Origin: Stenogyne calaminthoides
Lineage: Eukaryota > Streptophyta > Magnoliopsida > Lamiales > Lamiaceae
Reading direction: 5' to 3'
Assembly: GCA_037126765.1 (NCBI GenBank)
Contig: JBBCBC010000056.1
Span: 310,001-374,000 of the forward strand
Length of the DNA stretch: 64,000 nucleotides
Shown here: piece by piece, positions 1 to 10,953 of the stretch
Position numbering within the stretch: the first letter of the stretch is position 1
Layout of the letters: every line of letters starts with the position of its first letter
Program-made: the position numbers and the translations under genes
Notes under the pieces: generated by a model
The model's database searches: none
The model's input: only the letters and a program-made list of their open reading frames with translations
What the model was told of the DNA's origin: nothing

Positions 1-53
1 CGCAACCCATTAATTGGTCAACGTGGCCTCTTCATCTTTGATCGAGTACAACA
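1..53 (-). repeat. End of the 3' LTR of the gypsy element (truncated by window start)
   Basis: The first 53 bases match the last part of the LTR at 50,888-51,773. Both contain CCCATTAATTGGTC and end in GAGTACAACA. This copy lacks about 17 bases (51,730-51,746 region) that the right copy has. It is the inner edge of the left LTR; in element orientation (minus) it is where the 3' LTR begins. The rest lies outside the window, so the target site duplication cannot be checked. Confidence 0.85.
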
Positions 54-64
54 ATACCCCCCAG
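54..64 (-). promoter_or_regulatory. Polypurine tract of the gypsy element
   Basis: The plus strand directly inside the left LTR reads ATACCCCCCAG, so the minus strand carries CTGGGGGGTAT immediately before the LTR start TGTTGTACTC. A G-rich tract here is the expected plus-strand primer for a minus-oriented Ty3/gypsy element, and it agrees with the PBS found inside the other LTR. Confidence 0.75.
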
Positions 65-268
65 TCGGGCCTCATTCTGCTTGTCATGGGAGCCCTGTTG
101 TTGGCTATCTTTTAAGGGAGAGCCCGAGACATCACCCCAGTTTTCGTGTGTAGTATCTCGAGGAGGATATCTTCTGAATGTGTAAGAAAAATTTGGCGCA
201 CGGGAGTCGAGGTCCAGGAAACGAGGGGTTTTTTAATTTTAAAATAAAAAAACCCTGAATCCAGAAAC

Positions 269-277
269 TATATAAAC
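269..277 (+). promoter_or_regulatory. TATA box of the antisense extra ORF
   Basis: TATATAAAC lies in an otherwise AT/CT-rich stretch, followed within 30-100 bases by a pyrimidine-rich leader and then an ATG at 418. It faces the opposite way to the gypsy gag and pol. Plant TATA boxes usually lie about 30 bases upstream of the start site, which would put transcription start near 300-310. Confidence 0.6.
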
Positions 278-750
278 CCCTTTCTTCTTCATTTTTCATT
301 CTTCTTCTTTTAGTCCCTCTGCACTTTCTCTCTCTAGAAAACTCCGGCGACTTCGTCTTCTCCGTCGACGAGTTTTTTCAGGTAATTTGCTTCTCCCTTT
401 CTTCTTTGTCTTCGTAATGTCTTCAAGCTCGATTTCCCTTGATTCTCTGCTCGACTCCGAGGGTTCGGAGAACCATCGGGGGTCAACGTCGTCCTCGCAC
501 CGCCCGATAGCTCGTGGTAGAGATGGTCCATCGGGGATGGGAGCCTCTGGGTCGAGACCCCATTTGGAGGCTACGACAGTCGTTCGCCATTCTCTCCTCT
601 GACTCTAATGAAGTGGTGCAGGAGTTAAATCAGGAATTGGCCCAGCCCAATTTTTTAGATGATTTTGATGAGAGAAACTCTCAGCCGTGGGAATATACAG
701 GGGCTGATGGTCAGATTGTTGGTGAGCCGAACGCCGAGGGAACCGACAAA

Positions 751-846
751 CATAACGTTGAGGGGATCGGTGAGCATAATGTCGAGGGCATCGACGAGCA
801 TGATGTTGAGAGGATCGGCGAGCATAATGTCGAGGTCGGGGGCGAG
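751..846 (+). repeat. Four 24-bp tandem repeats inside the antisense ORF
   Basis: Four consecutive 24-base units begin at 751, 775, 799 and 823, each close to CATAATGTCGAGGGCATCGA plus CGAG. In frame they encode the eight-residue motif HNVEGIGE with small changes. This makes a hydrophilic, acidic, low-complexity segment near the N-terminus of the antisense ORF product. Confidence 0.85.
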
Positions 847-1146
847 CAGATTCATGAACCCCCACTCGGCCGACCCCACAGTCCAACTTACGCTGAGTAT
901 AGTGCTTGGTATAATTTTGATTGGTCCGACCAACCCCACCGGAAACACGTAGAGAATGACTACCCGAAGGATGTATTTTTCTGGGTGCCCGAACCTGACG
1001 AGCGAGTAGATCAGCCTCCCGAAGGGTGTGTGGCCGTGAATTTGGATACCATGGAAACCGGCCTCCGATTCCCCCTTCACCCGGCGATCACCCGTTGCTC
1101 GTTGAGAGGAATATTACAATCATTCAACTAATGTCAAACGGGTGGC

Positions 1147-1725
1147 CTCTAATGCATGGATACTCCAAAAAATACTATGGTGCAGTATCGGATACTTGGC
1201 GGGTGCGGGTGCGAGTGCGATTCACGTGGAATTCACACCCGGTGCGCCACGTGGCGAATTTTGAAAAAAAAAGGGATACGCGCACCGGGTGCATTTATGA
1301 TGCGAATCCGGTGCGTCTTGGGTAATTTTTGAAAAAAATAAAAAATTTATGGGGTAATGTTGTAGTTTTTAAAACTTAAGATAAGAAAACTAATTTTAAA
1401 TAAGTAAAATAACTTAAAATAAGAAAACTTAAAATTACCTTATCATCACTCAAAGTCAGTAAGTCACCAGTCTCACCACACGAACAGAACTCACCACACG
1501 AACATAACACACCATCGCCTCCTTTCTGCTTTCTTCACGCCTCCAATATTCTGTATATTGTTATTTCCATATATTTTACAGGTATAATATATAATAAAAT
1601 AATAAATAAATAGACGTATTCTTACCGAATCGCACCCTGAATTTTTTTAAAAATATGTATCCCCGTATCCGTATCGCATCGCCCCGTCACCCACGCACCC
1701 GCACATGTGCAACACAACGGGTGGC
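1147..1725. mobile_element. Non-autonomous DNA transposon insertion (MULE- or hAT-like) in the antisense ORF
   Basis: AACGGGTGGC occurs at 1,137-1,146 and again at 1,716-1,725, bracketing 569 bases that interrupt the antisense ORF. The duplicated bases encode Asn-Gly-Trp on both sides, and removing one copy with the insert restores the protein trace. The insert has imperfect inverted ends rich in GCGGGTGCGGGTGCG and GTATCCGTATCGC, and an AT-rich centre without an ORF. A 9-10-bp duplication fits Mutator-like elements; an 8-bp reading would fit hAT. No clean terminal inverted repeat is visible, so the superfamily is open. Confidence 0.65.
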
Positions 1726-3323
1726 ATATCTTGATAAGTCTCCTGACCTTGTTCAGCAAGATGGAACCTCGGTACTACCCCACGGCAGCCAAGCTTGCTC
1801 GCCTGGTCCACTTATCCCGACCCCGGGGGGGAGAATGGGTGGTTATTTATGTAGGTGAACACACACCGCAAGATTGTGGAGGAGGTGCCGAACAAGATCA
1901 AGGACTGGAAAGAAAAATTTTGGTTTGTTGGGGGTGATTGGAAAAATCCCGCTTCGAGTAGCGAGTCGGGTGCTCGCTTGGATATTCCCACTGACTTTGG
2001 AGTTTGCCGAAGTAAGTTTATCAATTCTCTATTTGATATGTGGACTGATATTAACTTACTTTTTCTGTTTCAGGAATCCAACCGTCTTCGGACAAAGAGG
2101 CGAGCGACGGGTATTATAGTTGTATCTGGCAAATCGACCTTGAGCTCTACTCGGCTCGCACGGTGGGAAAGCTAAACACCGAGGACGAGCGGAAGAAAGC
2201 GGGTCTTTACGTACCTTCACATCATTTGGTCGCCCTTGACCCTACTGTTAAATTCATTTATGTTCGCCTTTTTGTACATTGTTTCATTTCTTACTGTTTG
2301 TAACACCTTTTTCTTGTAGCTTTACCTGTGGTTACTATTACTGTGAGCACCGCCGAGCACACCGAGATGGCCCGGAAGAAAAAACTGAGCGAGATGGCAT
2401 GGATTCAGGCCGAGCAGCGAGCATAGAAAACTTCCCAGGGGAAAGCTAGCAAGCCAAAAAGGACTTCCACCCGTTCAGCCGACTAGGGGACGAGTGGGCA
2501 GGACCCTCGCCAAAAAGGTCAAAACGACACCATAGGTAGGAAGAGTGGGTACATCGGGCGAGCACGCCTCCTGCTATCGAGGAGGCCTTAGTAGCGGGAA
2601 TGAGTACAACCGTACCCCCACCGGTCGCCCCAAACCTTCAGGCTCCATCCGGTTCCCGGACTCGTGATTCGGATGACAAGTCTTTCCTGGGGTGGGATCT
2701 GCAGAGACTGTGCAGGTAGCTTACTTTAACTTCACGCTCGCTTTTGGTTTATTTGACTGTTAATTGATGTGTTTTTCAGATATACGGGCATAAGGCCTTC
2801 ACTAGCACCAGATCTGCTCAACTATCATCTTTCGCCAACTGGGAGTAGACCTGCTGGTGTTCATGATTATCTCCATCAGGCCTGCGAAGGCCTAATCCGG
2901 TCATGGACGATGGATCTGGATGATATGCTCGGCAGCCACTCAGCCATAGAGCGCTTGCGATTTGCGATGATTTACCATAATCGTTCGTCGGTTATGTTTG
3001 AGTACGCCCACAAGGCTCTGTCCGCCACCGTGGCCGAGAATAATAACCTCAGGGCTAATCAGAGCAAGAGGGAAAATGAGCTAAACAAAGCTCTTGAGGA
3101 AGTGAGCTCGGCTCGGTCAAAAATGAAGAAAGTCGGGGAGGATATGCTCGCCCAGGCCGAAGATATTCGATGGCTAAGGGCCGAGAACGGAGCCTTGATT
3201 CAGGACAAACATCTGCTCGCCCAATAGCTCCTTAATGCCGAGGAGACCAACACCCGGCTGGGCCTCCATAATTCAAAATTGTGAACAGAGGAATATGTGG
3301 ATTCGATGTCCAACTACTCGTAC

Positions 3324-4926
3324 TGTTGGAATTTATAGACACTTAAACACGTAATACATGCGCAGCAGAATTAAACAGTTCACCAACAACGAACATATAA
3401 TTGCATAAACGATTACAATAATCATAACAAGAAATCTTACAGTAACTCGAGAGCAGATTTCTCAACTATGGTATCCACGTAATCCCCAATCACGGACTTG
3501 CACGGATTTGCCAGCGTTGAATCCCGAGATGAATTTGCTAGGAAAATTCTAACTCTAGATTTTATGGAGAGAATTTGAACAACCGTATTATGCATTCCCA
3601 AGAGCTCATATATATAGGAGAGGCCCAGCTTAAATATTAAGTTAACCTGATTGGGAAATAAAATCTCTAATCTTTATTTAAATAAATCTCTTAGATTTAT
3701 TTCCCACATATAAAATCTCTACGGATTTAATTCTCATGTATATCAAATCTCTACGGATTTGATTCCATATATATTAAATCTTATAATATTATTCCATATA
3801 TTATTATTGGGAATCCTATTTAATTAAATCCAATTTAATTAAACATTAATAATAATTAATTCTTAATTAATCTATTATTAATTAATTCTCCATAAATTAA
3901 ATATTAAATCCAATTTAACATTTTATCAACCAACTATAATCCGTAAAAGGGAACTACTTGTTGTGTGACCCATAGGCCCTCATATATCGAGCGATTAGTC
4001 AAACTAACGGTCTTAATTGAACCCTAGACAATAAATCAGACATTCTCAATATATGAGGTACGTTGCGAGAAACGTGCAACTACATGTAACTGAAACATGG
4101 ACTATTACGATTTCCTCCATTCATTCGCGAACACTCGATTAAATCTTGAACATGATGAAGTGTATATTCAAATAACTTAATCATATTATCTCTAATCACT
4201 AATTGATCATGTATGTCACACTTAGCCACAAAGTCTAAGTTGACATGCATCGGCCGATGACTTTGATCCAATTATGATGAGAAGATGAGTATTCTCTCTA
4301 AATCCGCATTGAGGAATGAATCTTATTCTTGGCACAACTACCACGCACATGCACTTCGTGATGAACCCAATCCAAGCCGTATCTACCCATGGAAGGGTGC
4401 AAGCGTTGGTCATGGTCAAAGTTCATCACTCCACACATGTCGTGCGTATTGACCTCAAGTCAAAGGAGTATCGCATCGCTCCCACTAACCGAGACACCCG
4501 TAGACACATATAGTGAAAATACATCAAACGGTTTCTCGGATGGGTATACCAATACCCTCTAAGGTATTTGTGCATCCATCATGAGATACCTAGTATCTCG
4601 TAGTAAGTGAGATCTTACTACACTCTCTAAGAGTATGATGCAGATCGCACACCAATCTCAATTGCATCATCAATATTCCATTCTTGATGATCCTTGATCG
4701 GGGCCATTTGAGAACCATGCTTAAGTCATCTGAGTTTTCACAACCTTAATGACAGCAATGACTCATGGGAACACATGTATGAATAAATGCAAACAATCAA
4801 ACATAATATTCAAACAAGTGTATTGTCATACATTAATATTAAGTGAACTATAATATTAAATCAAACTGAATATCATAGAGTATTATGTCCTTACAATATA
4901 TTGTCTCTAGGACACTAACACTAACA
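3324..4926 (-). repeat. 3' LTR of copia A
   Basis: The stretch begins TGTTGGAATTTATAG and ends CACTAACACTAACA, followed at once by ATCTCCCACTTGGAC, which on the minus strand is a typical copia polypurine tract (GTGGGAGAT). Length is about 1.6 kb. It contains several short direct repeats around 3,640-3,780 (AAATCTCTACGGATTTGATT type). The family differs from copia B-H. No partner LTR is present in the window. Confidence 0.8.
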
Positions 4927-5221
4927 ATCTCCCACTTGGACTAGAGTCAATCACCTACATGTCTAACCCCTAAACCATCAAATGTCTAGTGTGTACATGA
5001 ACACTCAGTGTTTTGGTGAAATGATCTTCCAAATTAAATATGTGGGAATACATTTTAATTTTATTTCTCCTATCCTTATGATCTCTCAGATCAAATGATA
5101 AGTCTAGGTACATGCTTGTCTCTGTTTGCTAATCTCGGTTCCTTTGCTTGCGCATTCACACCAACGTTGTCTTAATACAACTTTATTAGACAACTGGCAC
5201 TCGGAACTACCCCTAGTTCTC

Positions 5222-6157
5222 TTAAGAACTATAAAATCTAGACAGCCTCCTTGAGGCTTCTGATGCAACAATGTACTCAACTTCGGTTATTGAATATGCG
5301 GTCCTTTTGCTTGGAACTATTCCAACTGGACGCCTCATTATTGAGAGTGAAACGTAACCTAACTGTGATTTGTAACAGTCACAATCGGATTGGAAACTTG
5401 CGTCAGCACAACTAGTCACTACTAGTTCTGACTGTCCACTATAGACGAGGAAACATTCTTTAGTTCGTCTAAGATACTTCAGAATGATCCTGACAGCAAT
5501 CCAGTGAGATTCACTCGGATTCTGTTGGTATCTACCAGTGATGTTGATAGTGTAGGCCATGTTTGGCCTAGTGCAAGTCATGGCGTACATGATTGACCCA
5601 ATTGCATATGCATATGGGACATCCTTCATGTGCTTGATATCAGCTTCAACAGAAGGACAATCCTTCTTTGACAGCTTTATCCCATGATTTGCCAGTAGAG
5701 ACCCTTTTTTAGAGTTCTCTATCGCAAAACGCTTCAACACCTTGTCTACATAGGTGGACTGTGACAGACTCAACATCCTCTTAGATCTATCCATGTAGAT
5801 CTTGATCCCTAAGATGTAGCAGGCTTCACAAAGATCCTTCATCATGAAGGTCTTTGACTACCAATCTTCAACGGACTGCATTAACGGGATATTGTTTCGC
5901 AAAATCAATATGTCATCGACATACACGATTATGAAAATAATATTCTTCCCGCTGCGTTTACGATAAACGCAAGGATCTTCCGAATTAATGATGAAGTCAA
6001 AAGGGCTTGATAGCTTCATCAAATCGGATATTCCAACTCCTAAAAGCTTGCTTCAATCCATAAATGGATATCTTTAGCTTGCATACTAGATTATAATTTG
6101 ATTTAAATGTAAAACCTTCCGGCTGAGTCATAAACACTTCCTTATCAATGTTTCCGA
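5222..6157 (-). pseudogene. Copia A reverse transcriptase / RNase H fragment
   Basis: Read from 6,157 downwards, the minus strand gives NIDKEVFMTQPEGF, then KISIYGLKQ, then YVDDI at about 5,911-5,923 (the RT active site), then a frameshift. An open stretch from 5,845 to 5,222 follows, with LGIKIYMDRSK, VDKVLKRF, GSIMYAMTCTRP and the RNase H motif ADASFQSD. The order RT then RNase H in copia is intact, but the region upstream of the FLNG motif is missing. The last RNase H part and its stop have decayed. The protein differs clearly from the pol of B, D, E and F, so this is a separate copia family. Confidence 0.85.
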
Positions 6158-6191
6158 CTAAGCGCCCGGCGCACGTTGCTAGGGGGATTCA

Positions 6192-8042
6192 TGTTGGGGA
6201 ATGAGTTGCACAAATCTATTCGGGGTGAATATTTAAATACAAATTTAATTCTTTAATTATTACTAGCATGAATTAATCCTATATTAATTCAAATAATAAT
6301 TGCAACAACATATCATGCATATAATAAGCCACGTAAAACCTACGCATGCGGAATCTACGGGTTTACGTGAACGTACCTCTCGGGATGACAGTGAATTCGG
6401 TTGGACGGACTAACCAAAAGGACTTCCCAAGTATTCCCTTAGCCCTTGCTCGACAATCCGGTGGAAGGATACTCGCGAACAATTAACAAAAAGGAAAAAA
6501 TAAACTTTGTTGCACCACTTTCGTGGATTTGCTAATTTTTCCAGCACATGGAATTGTACTTGGGAATGAAACAATCATCCCCTATTTATAGGTGAGAGGT
6601 GGTCGATTTTTTTTCAAGAGAAAACCGATTAATGGGAAAAAGACTTTTCTTGATCACCAAAAAATCTTGAATATATCTCCTATATTCTTTTTCCCATAAT
6701 TAAAATATTCCACAAAAATCCCACCTCCTCAATATTATGGAATTTTCGAAAATTAAGGGTCCCAAGATTCCAAGATTTGGATCTTCTTGAATTTATGAGA
6801 TATTCTTGTATTTCAAGAAATACATATCTTCCATAATATATTTTCAAGAAAATCAAAAAATCTTTCTTGCCCTTTTTATTTTCAAAAATTTTTGAAATAT
6901 CCTTATGAATAACCAAGTGGGAGATTTCTTGAATTTAATGAGATAATCTTGTATTCCAAGAATACATATCTTCATTCCATAACAAAATTCAAAGAAAATC
7001 TTTCTCCCTCTTTTATCCATAAATTTTAAAAAATATCAAGGAAAAATAAGCAACAATATTTATTTTATTTTAATCACCCTTTTCGTATTGGACTATTTGT
7101 TGGGCTACTTTCGGGGCCTTTAGGAGAATTAAGATTGGACCTTCTAATGGACCTTGAATATCTAATATTGAGCCACAATATAATTCAAGCCCATAAATAT
7201 TAATTAATCCCACTACATAATTAATATTGCACTATCCATCTTAACCCATATTACGATCAATATGGCTCCGGTCATTATTTCCGTGTTTAAGATTATCTAG
7301 CCCATTAATTAATTCAAGCCAACTGAAATAGCTTTCCATTAATTAACATCTTTTATCCTTGGTCGAGGAAACGGTTCAACATTATTATCCATACTTGGAA
7401 ACTAATTCCACTTGCAAAGATTTGGTATGATAAAGCTTATGAACCTCCCAAGAAAAAATCAAACAAGCGTACTTGCACACGATTCTTCGTATTAAATCTT
7501 AGCAATCACATGTGACTAATAATATTGCCCAAGATAAAAAGTATTGAATCTCATTGATTCGCTACCCATGATAAGTCAAAGCAATAGTTACCAATCCCAC
7601 GTGATCCTATTTAAGGGACGAAGGTTAAGAAATAATGAACCACTGAGGTCTAATTCTTCCTTGTTCGATTACAAGAATTTATCCTCCTGTAGGTCCTATT
7701 CAGTGCATCAGTCATGCACTAGTGTAATCTCTTGGTCAAGACAAGCCAATCTGAGCCTTACACTTCAACCTTTCACGATGGGTTGTTCATTTCCATCTAG
7801 GTTGTGAATAACGTACTTTTAGTTACAAGGGACTGTTAATTTAATCTTCTGTGATCTGGTATCACTAAATTAACTACAATGTAACACGTCGACTTATTGA
7901 ATAGTTATGCAGTAAATATATGTAACATTCAATAATATTTAAAACATCGATGATAAACAATTTATTTCAAGAAATATATGCGAAAAAATCGGTTTTAGAT
8001 TATACAAAGTAAAAAAGCATACTTTTTAGTATAATCCCAACA
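6192..8042 (-). repeat. Copia B 3' LTR
   Basis: It starts TGTTGGGGAATGAGTTGC and ends TATAATCCCAACA. On the minus strand the TATA-like CTATAAATAG lies near 6,582-6,592. It differs from its partner mainly at CAG/CTG sites and CCCG runs, for example CGATCAATATGG here against CAGTCAATATGG at 14,328. Confidence 0.92.
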
Positions 8043-8060
8043 ATCTCCCACTTATACTCA
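8043..8060 (-). promoter_or_regulatory. Copia B polypurine tract
   Basis: The plus strand reads ATCTCCCACTTATACTCA directly inside the 3' LTR, so the minus strand carries TGAGTATAAGTGGGAGAT, the plus-strand primer. The same 18 bases precede the 3' LTR in D, E and F. Confidence 0.85.
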
Positions 8061-9702
8061 AAGTCTCGCTTTTAAGTATACTACAACTTGTCTCGCGTAG
8101 TCCGTGACATCTAATGTCACCTACACATAACCTAATAATTTCTCCCACTTATACTCAAAGCAGTTAGCAACGGTCTTGACACCCATTCCACCCACATGTC
8201 TCTCGAATGTATTCAGAGGCGGACTCTTTGTGAATGGATCTGCGCTGGGTCATCCTCGGGCGCTATCTTTGCCACATCTATATCTCCTCTCTTAACGATT
8301 TCTCGTATAAGATGTCTTTCCTTTAGTGTGCTTGTTTGACTTCGTGGACTCTTGGTTCTCTTGAATTTGCAATCGCCCTAGCAGATATTGCTAGACAAAT
8401 TGAAACACCATCCAAGTCCACTAAGAAGATCTAGAGCCCAATCGGTTCTTTCACCGCTTCAAGCGACTACTTACCCGACTTCCATGGTTGAGTCGGTGAT
8501 GCATTTACGCTTCACACTCGTCCATTTGATGGCTACACTTCCCAAATGGAAACACACTAATCGAGGCGGATAATTTACGAATCTAAATCGATTGGAAATC
8601 CGAGTCCGTGTAGCCGATGGGGATTGGACTATCTGACTGATAAACCAACATTTTATCCCGAGTTCTTTTCAGACACTTCAGAATGTTTTTAACTGTCGTC
8701 CAATGCGTTTTCCCTGGGTTACTTTGATATCTTGCTACCATGCCTACGGCAAAGCAGATATCCGGTCTTGTACACAGCATTGCATACATATGGTTTTTGA
8801 CAGCCGAAGCACAAGGAATGCCTTTCATGTCATCTATCTCCTTTTGCGTCTTAGGGGACATTTTCTTGGATAGATGGATTCCAAGTCTGAAAGGTACGAA
8901 TCTTTTCTTGGAATCTTGCATGCTGAAGCGTTTCAAGACAGTGTCTATGTATGAAACTTGCGATAACCCGATCATCTTTTTCTTGCGATCTCGAGTGATC
9001 TTGATCCCAATGATGTGTCTGGCTTTCCCTAAGTCTTTCATATCAAACTGTTTTGAAAAACTTGCCCTTACGTCTGATCACACCTTCACATCATTCCCGA
9101 TGATCACAATGTCATCTACGTACAATACTAAGAATACTAATGCAGTTCCGACACGCTTTTTATACACACAACTTTCAAACTCGTTTTGATCAATCCCATA
9201 AGACTTTATTACATGATCAAAACTTTGGTTCCAAGCTCTGGATGCCTGTTTGAGTCCGTAAATGGACCTCTTGAGCTTACAAACTAGGTGTTCTTAGCCT
9301 GTTTCAATGAAAACTTGGGGTTGTTGCATATAGATCTCTTCATCAAGACTTCCGTTTAAGGAAAGCTGTCTTGACATCCATTTGCCAGATTTCAAAGTCG
9401 AAATGCCCAGCAATCGATAAGAGAATACAGATGGACTTAAGCATTGCTACGGGCAAAAAAGTTTCCTTATAATCGATCCCTTCTTTCTGAGTATAACCTT
9501 TCGCCACTAGTCTTGCTTTAAAGGTTTCAACCTTCCCGTCCGGTCCTCTTTTCCTCTTGTATACCCACTTGCATCTAATGGGTTTGACCCCATTAAGTGG
9601 TTCGACTAGCTCCCACACTCTATTATGAAACATAGAACCCAATTCGGCTTTCATTGCTGTTTGCCAAGAATCTGCATCCTTTATCTTGGAGTGCCTCGTC
9701 AT
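8061..9702 (-). pseudogene. Copia B reverse transcriptase and RNase H
   Basis: On the minus strand from 9,702 the trace shows [14 protein letters not shown] and [13 protein letters not shown]. The RT active site YVDD is at about 9,112-9,123, then MKDLGKARHIIGIKITRD (from 9,041) and the RNase H motif IGYTDSDFQS near 8,600. The C-terminal RNase H part (8,061-8,580) is out of frame and has the same small lesion near GAVANS as D, E and F. Three open pieces cover most of it, so this is a pseudogene. RT and RNase H resemble copia F more than D. Confidence 0.85.
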
Positions 9703-10940
9703 ATGTCCATGGGTCTGATTCGTCTTGTCCGGGAATCAAGTCCGAGGACTCTCCTATTCCCAAGAATCTCTCGGGCTGTCTAACAACCCTCCCACTACGA
9801 CGAGGCTCCGGTTGTGAAAGCGTATCGTTTGGTATATCATCTAGTACAGTTGGCACTGAGGTTTGCCTTCTAAGCTCATTTAAGGTAATCTCACTTCTGG
9901 GTTTTCTTTGGTTCATATAGTCTTCTTCCAAAAATCTAAAATGGGTGCTGAGGACCACCTTTTGATCTTCGGTACTATAGAACATACACCCTTTTGTTCC
10001 CTCGGGGTATCCTACAAACAGCCTTAATTCTGATCGAGGATCCAATTTACCGGCTTCCTTGTCCAACACGTAGGTCGGACACCCCCAAATTCTCATGTGT
10101 CTCACACTAGGCTTGCGCCCGGGCCACAATTCTTTGGGAGTTTTGGGAACCGATTTGGATGGCACCAAGTTCAGAATGTAAGCCGCTGTTTCCAAGGCAT
10201 GACCCCAGAACGACTCGGGAAGATCCGCGTAACTCATCATTGATCTAACCATTTCCAAAAGAATTATGTTTCTTTGCTCTGCAACCCCGTTTTGGTGAGG
10301 GGTTCCGGGTGCAGTGAGCTGGGATACAATCCCTTCATCAGATAAGTGGTTCAAAAACTCATCGCTGAGGTATTCGCCTCCACGATCAGATCGTAGAGAC
10401 TTGATACGTTTTTCCCTATGATTCTCTGTTTGAGCCTTAAATTCTTAGAATTCTTCAAAGGTCTCATATTCATGCTTCATAAGGAAAATGTACCTTGAGT
10501 AATCATCAATAAAATTACTCATAACCTCCTCTTGCTTTGGTTGACATTGGACCACATACATCTGTGTGAACGATCTCTAACACTTCTTTGGCCCTATTCC
10601 CCTTGGCTCCAAATTCCCTCTTGGTCATATTACCCTCCAAACATGATTCGCAGGTTGGGATTTGTTCAACTTGGAGAAGCCCTAGTGAATCGTCTCTCAC
10701 CAACCTTTGGATCCTCTTTGGATTTATATGACCCAATCTTAGATACCAAAGAAGTGTCTCGTTCACGTCTAATGAACGTTTTCTTTTCTCGGAAACAGTT
10801 GATGTGTTATAGGATACATTTCGTGAGTGGTGTGCACAGTTAATTGCATAGAGATCATTCAACAACGTTCCATGATAGATAAATTTATCAACAAGAAAAA
10901 TGGTAACAACTTTATTAAAAAGTAACCGAATATCCATCAT
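9623..10940 (-). pseudogene. Copia B integrase region (GAG-pre-integrase, core, linker)
   Basis: The open stretch 10,515-10,940 carries LLWYLRLGHINPKRIQRL and the CESCLEGNMTKR zinc-binding part (GAG-pre-integrase), then HTDVCGPM, which holds the first catalytic Asp. After a short broken stretch, 9,623-10,354 carries [20 protein letters not shown] with the catalytic Glu, then [15 protein letters not shown] and the basic linker. The 141-residue GAG-pre-integrase product is identical to that of copia D at 20,420-20,845. Protein continuity is lost around 10,360-10,510. Confidence 0.88.
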
Positions 10941-10953
10941 AAAAGTTTAGAAA

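Larger units (their letters stand above)
418..3290 (+). pseudogene. Antisense extra ORF of a Tat-lineage gypsy element (putative gypsy-type transposon / Transposase_28-like), multi-exon, decayed
   Basis: The likely start is the ATG at 418 (MSSSSISLDSLL). The coding trace shifts frame near 540-600 and again near 1,100, passes an acidic repeat (751-846) and reaches IIQLMSNGW, where a transposon is inserted. It resumes as NGWHILISLLTLF and KIKDWKEKFWFV, the region resembling plant putative gypsy-type transposon proteins. Candidate introns with GT..AG ends are 2,012-2,073, 2,247-2,319 (weak donor) and 2,716-2,779; joining them keeps SDGYYSCIWQIDLELY open. The last exon (2,780 on) encodes a coiled coil (LRAENGALIQDKHLL). 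Stops at 3,226 and about 3,283 look like single C-to-T changes, and homology continues to the copia A insertion. Extra ORFs in antisense between pol and the 3' LTR are known for Tat elements (Ogre, Retand). Their function is unknown. Confidence 0.75.
3324..6165 (-). mobile_element. Copia A: 3' half of a Ty1/copia element, truncated
   Basis: It consists of a 3' LTR (3,324-4,926), a polypurine tract at about 4,927-4,944 and pol on the minus strand up to about 6,157. There the RT coding trace stops abruptly and GC-rich leader-like DNA of another copia follows. The element sits in the 3' part of the gypsy antisense ORF. Its 5' half and 5' LTR are absent, apparently lost in the deletion that joined it to copia C. 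Confidence 0.75.

Noticed and set aside
1195..1225. Telomere-like repeat in GGCGGGTGCGGGTGCGAG
   Set aside because: The unit is not the plant telomere repeat TTTAGGG and it is only a few units long; it belongs to the ends of the inserted DNA element.
4222..4513. Short ORFs on both strands within the copia A LTR
   Set aside because: They lie in LTR sequence, lack any domain and overlap each other; no support as genes.
8740..9189. 149-codon plus-strand ORF, with a close copy at 18,646-19,095
   Set aside because: It is the antisense shadow of the conserved copia RT/RNase H codons; the minus strand has the recognizable RT motifs.
10532..10843. 103-codon plus-strand ORF, repeated at 20,437-20,748
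   Set aside because: Antisense of GAG-pre-integrase. Conservation follows from the near-identity of B and D in this segment.
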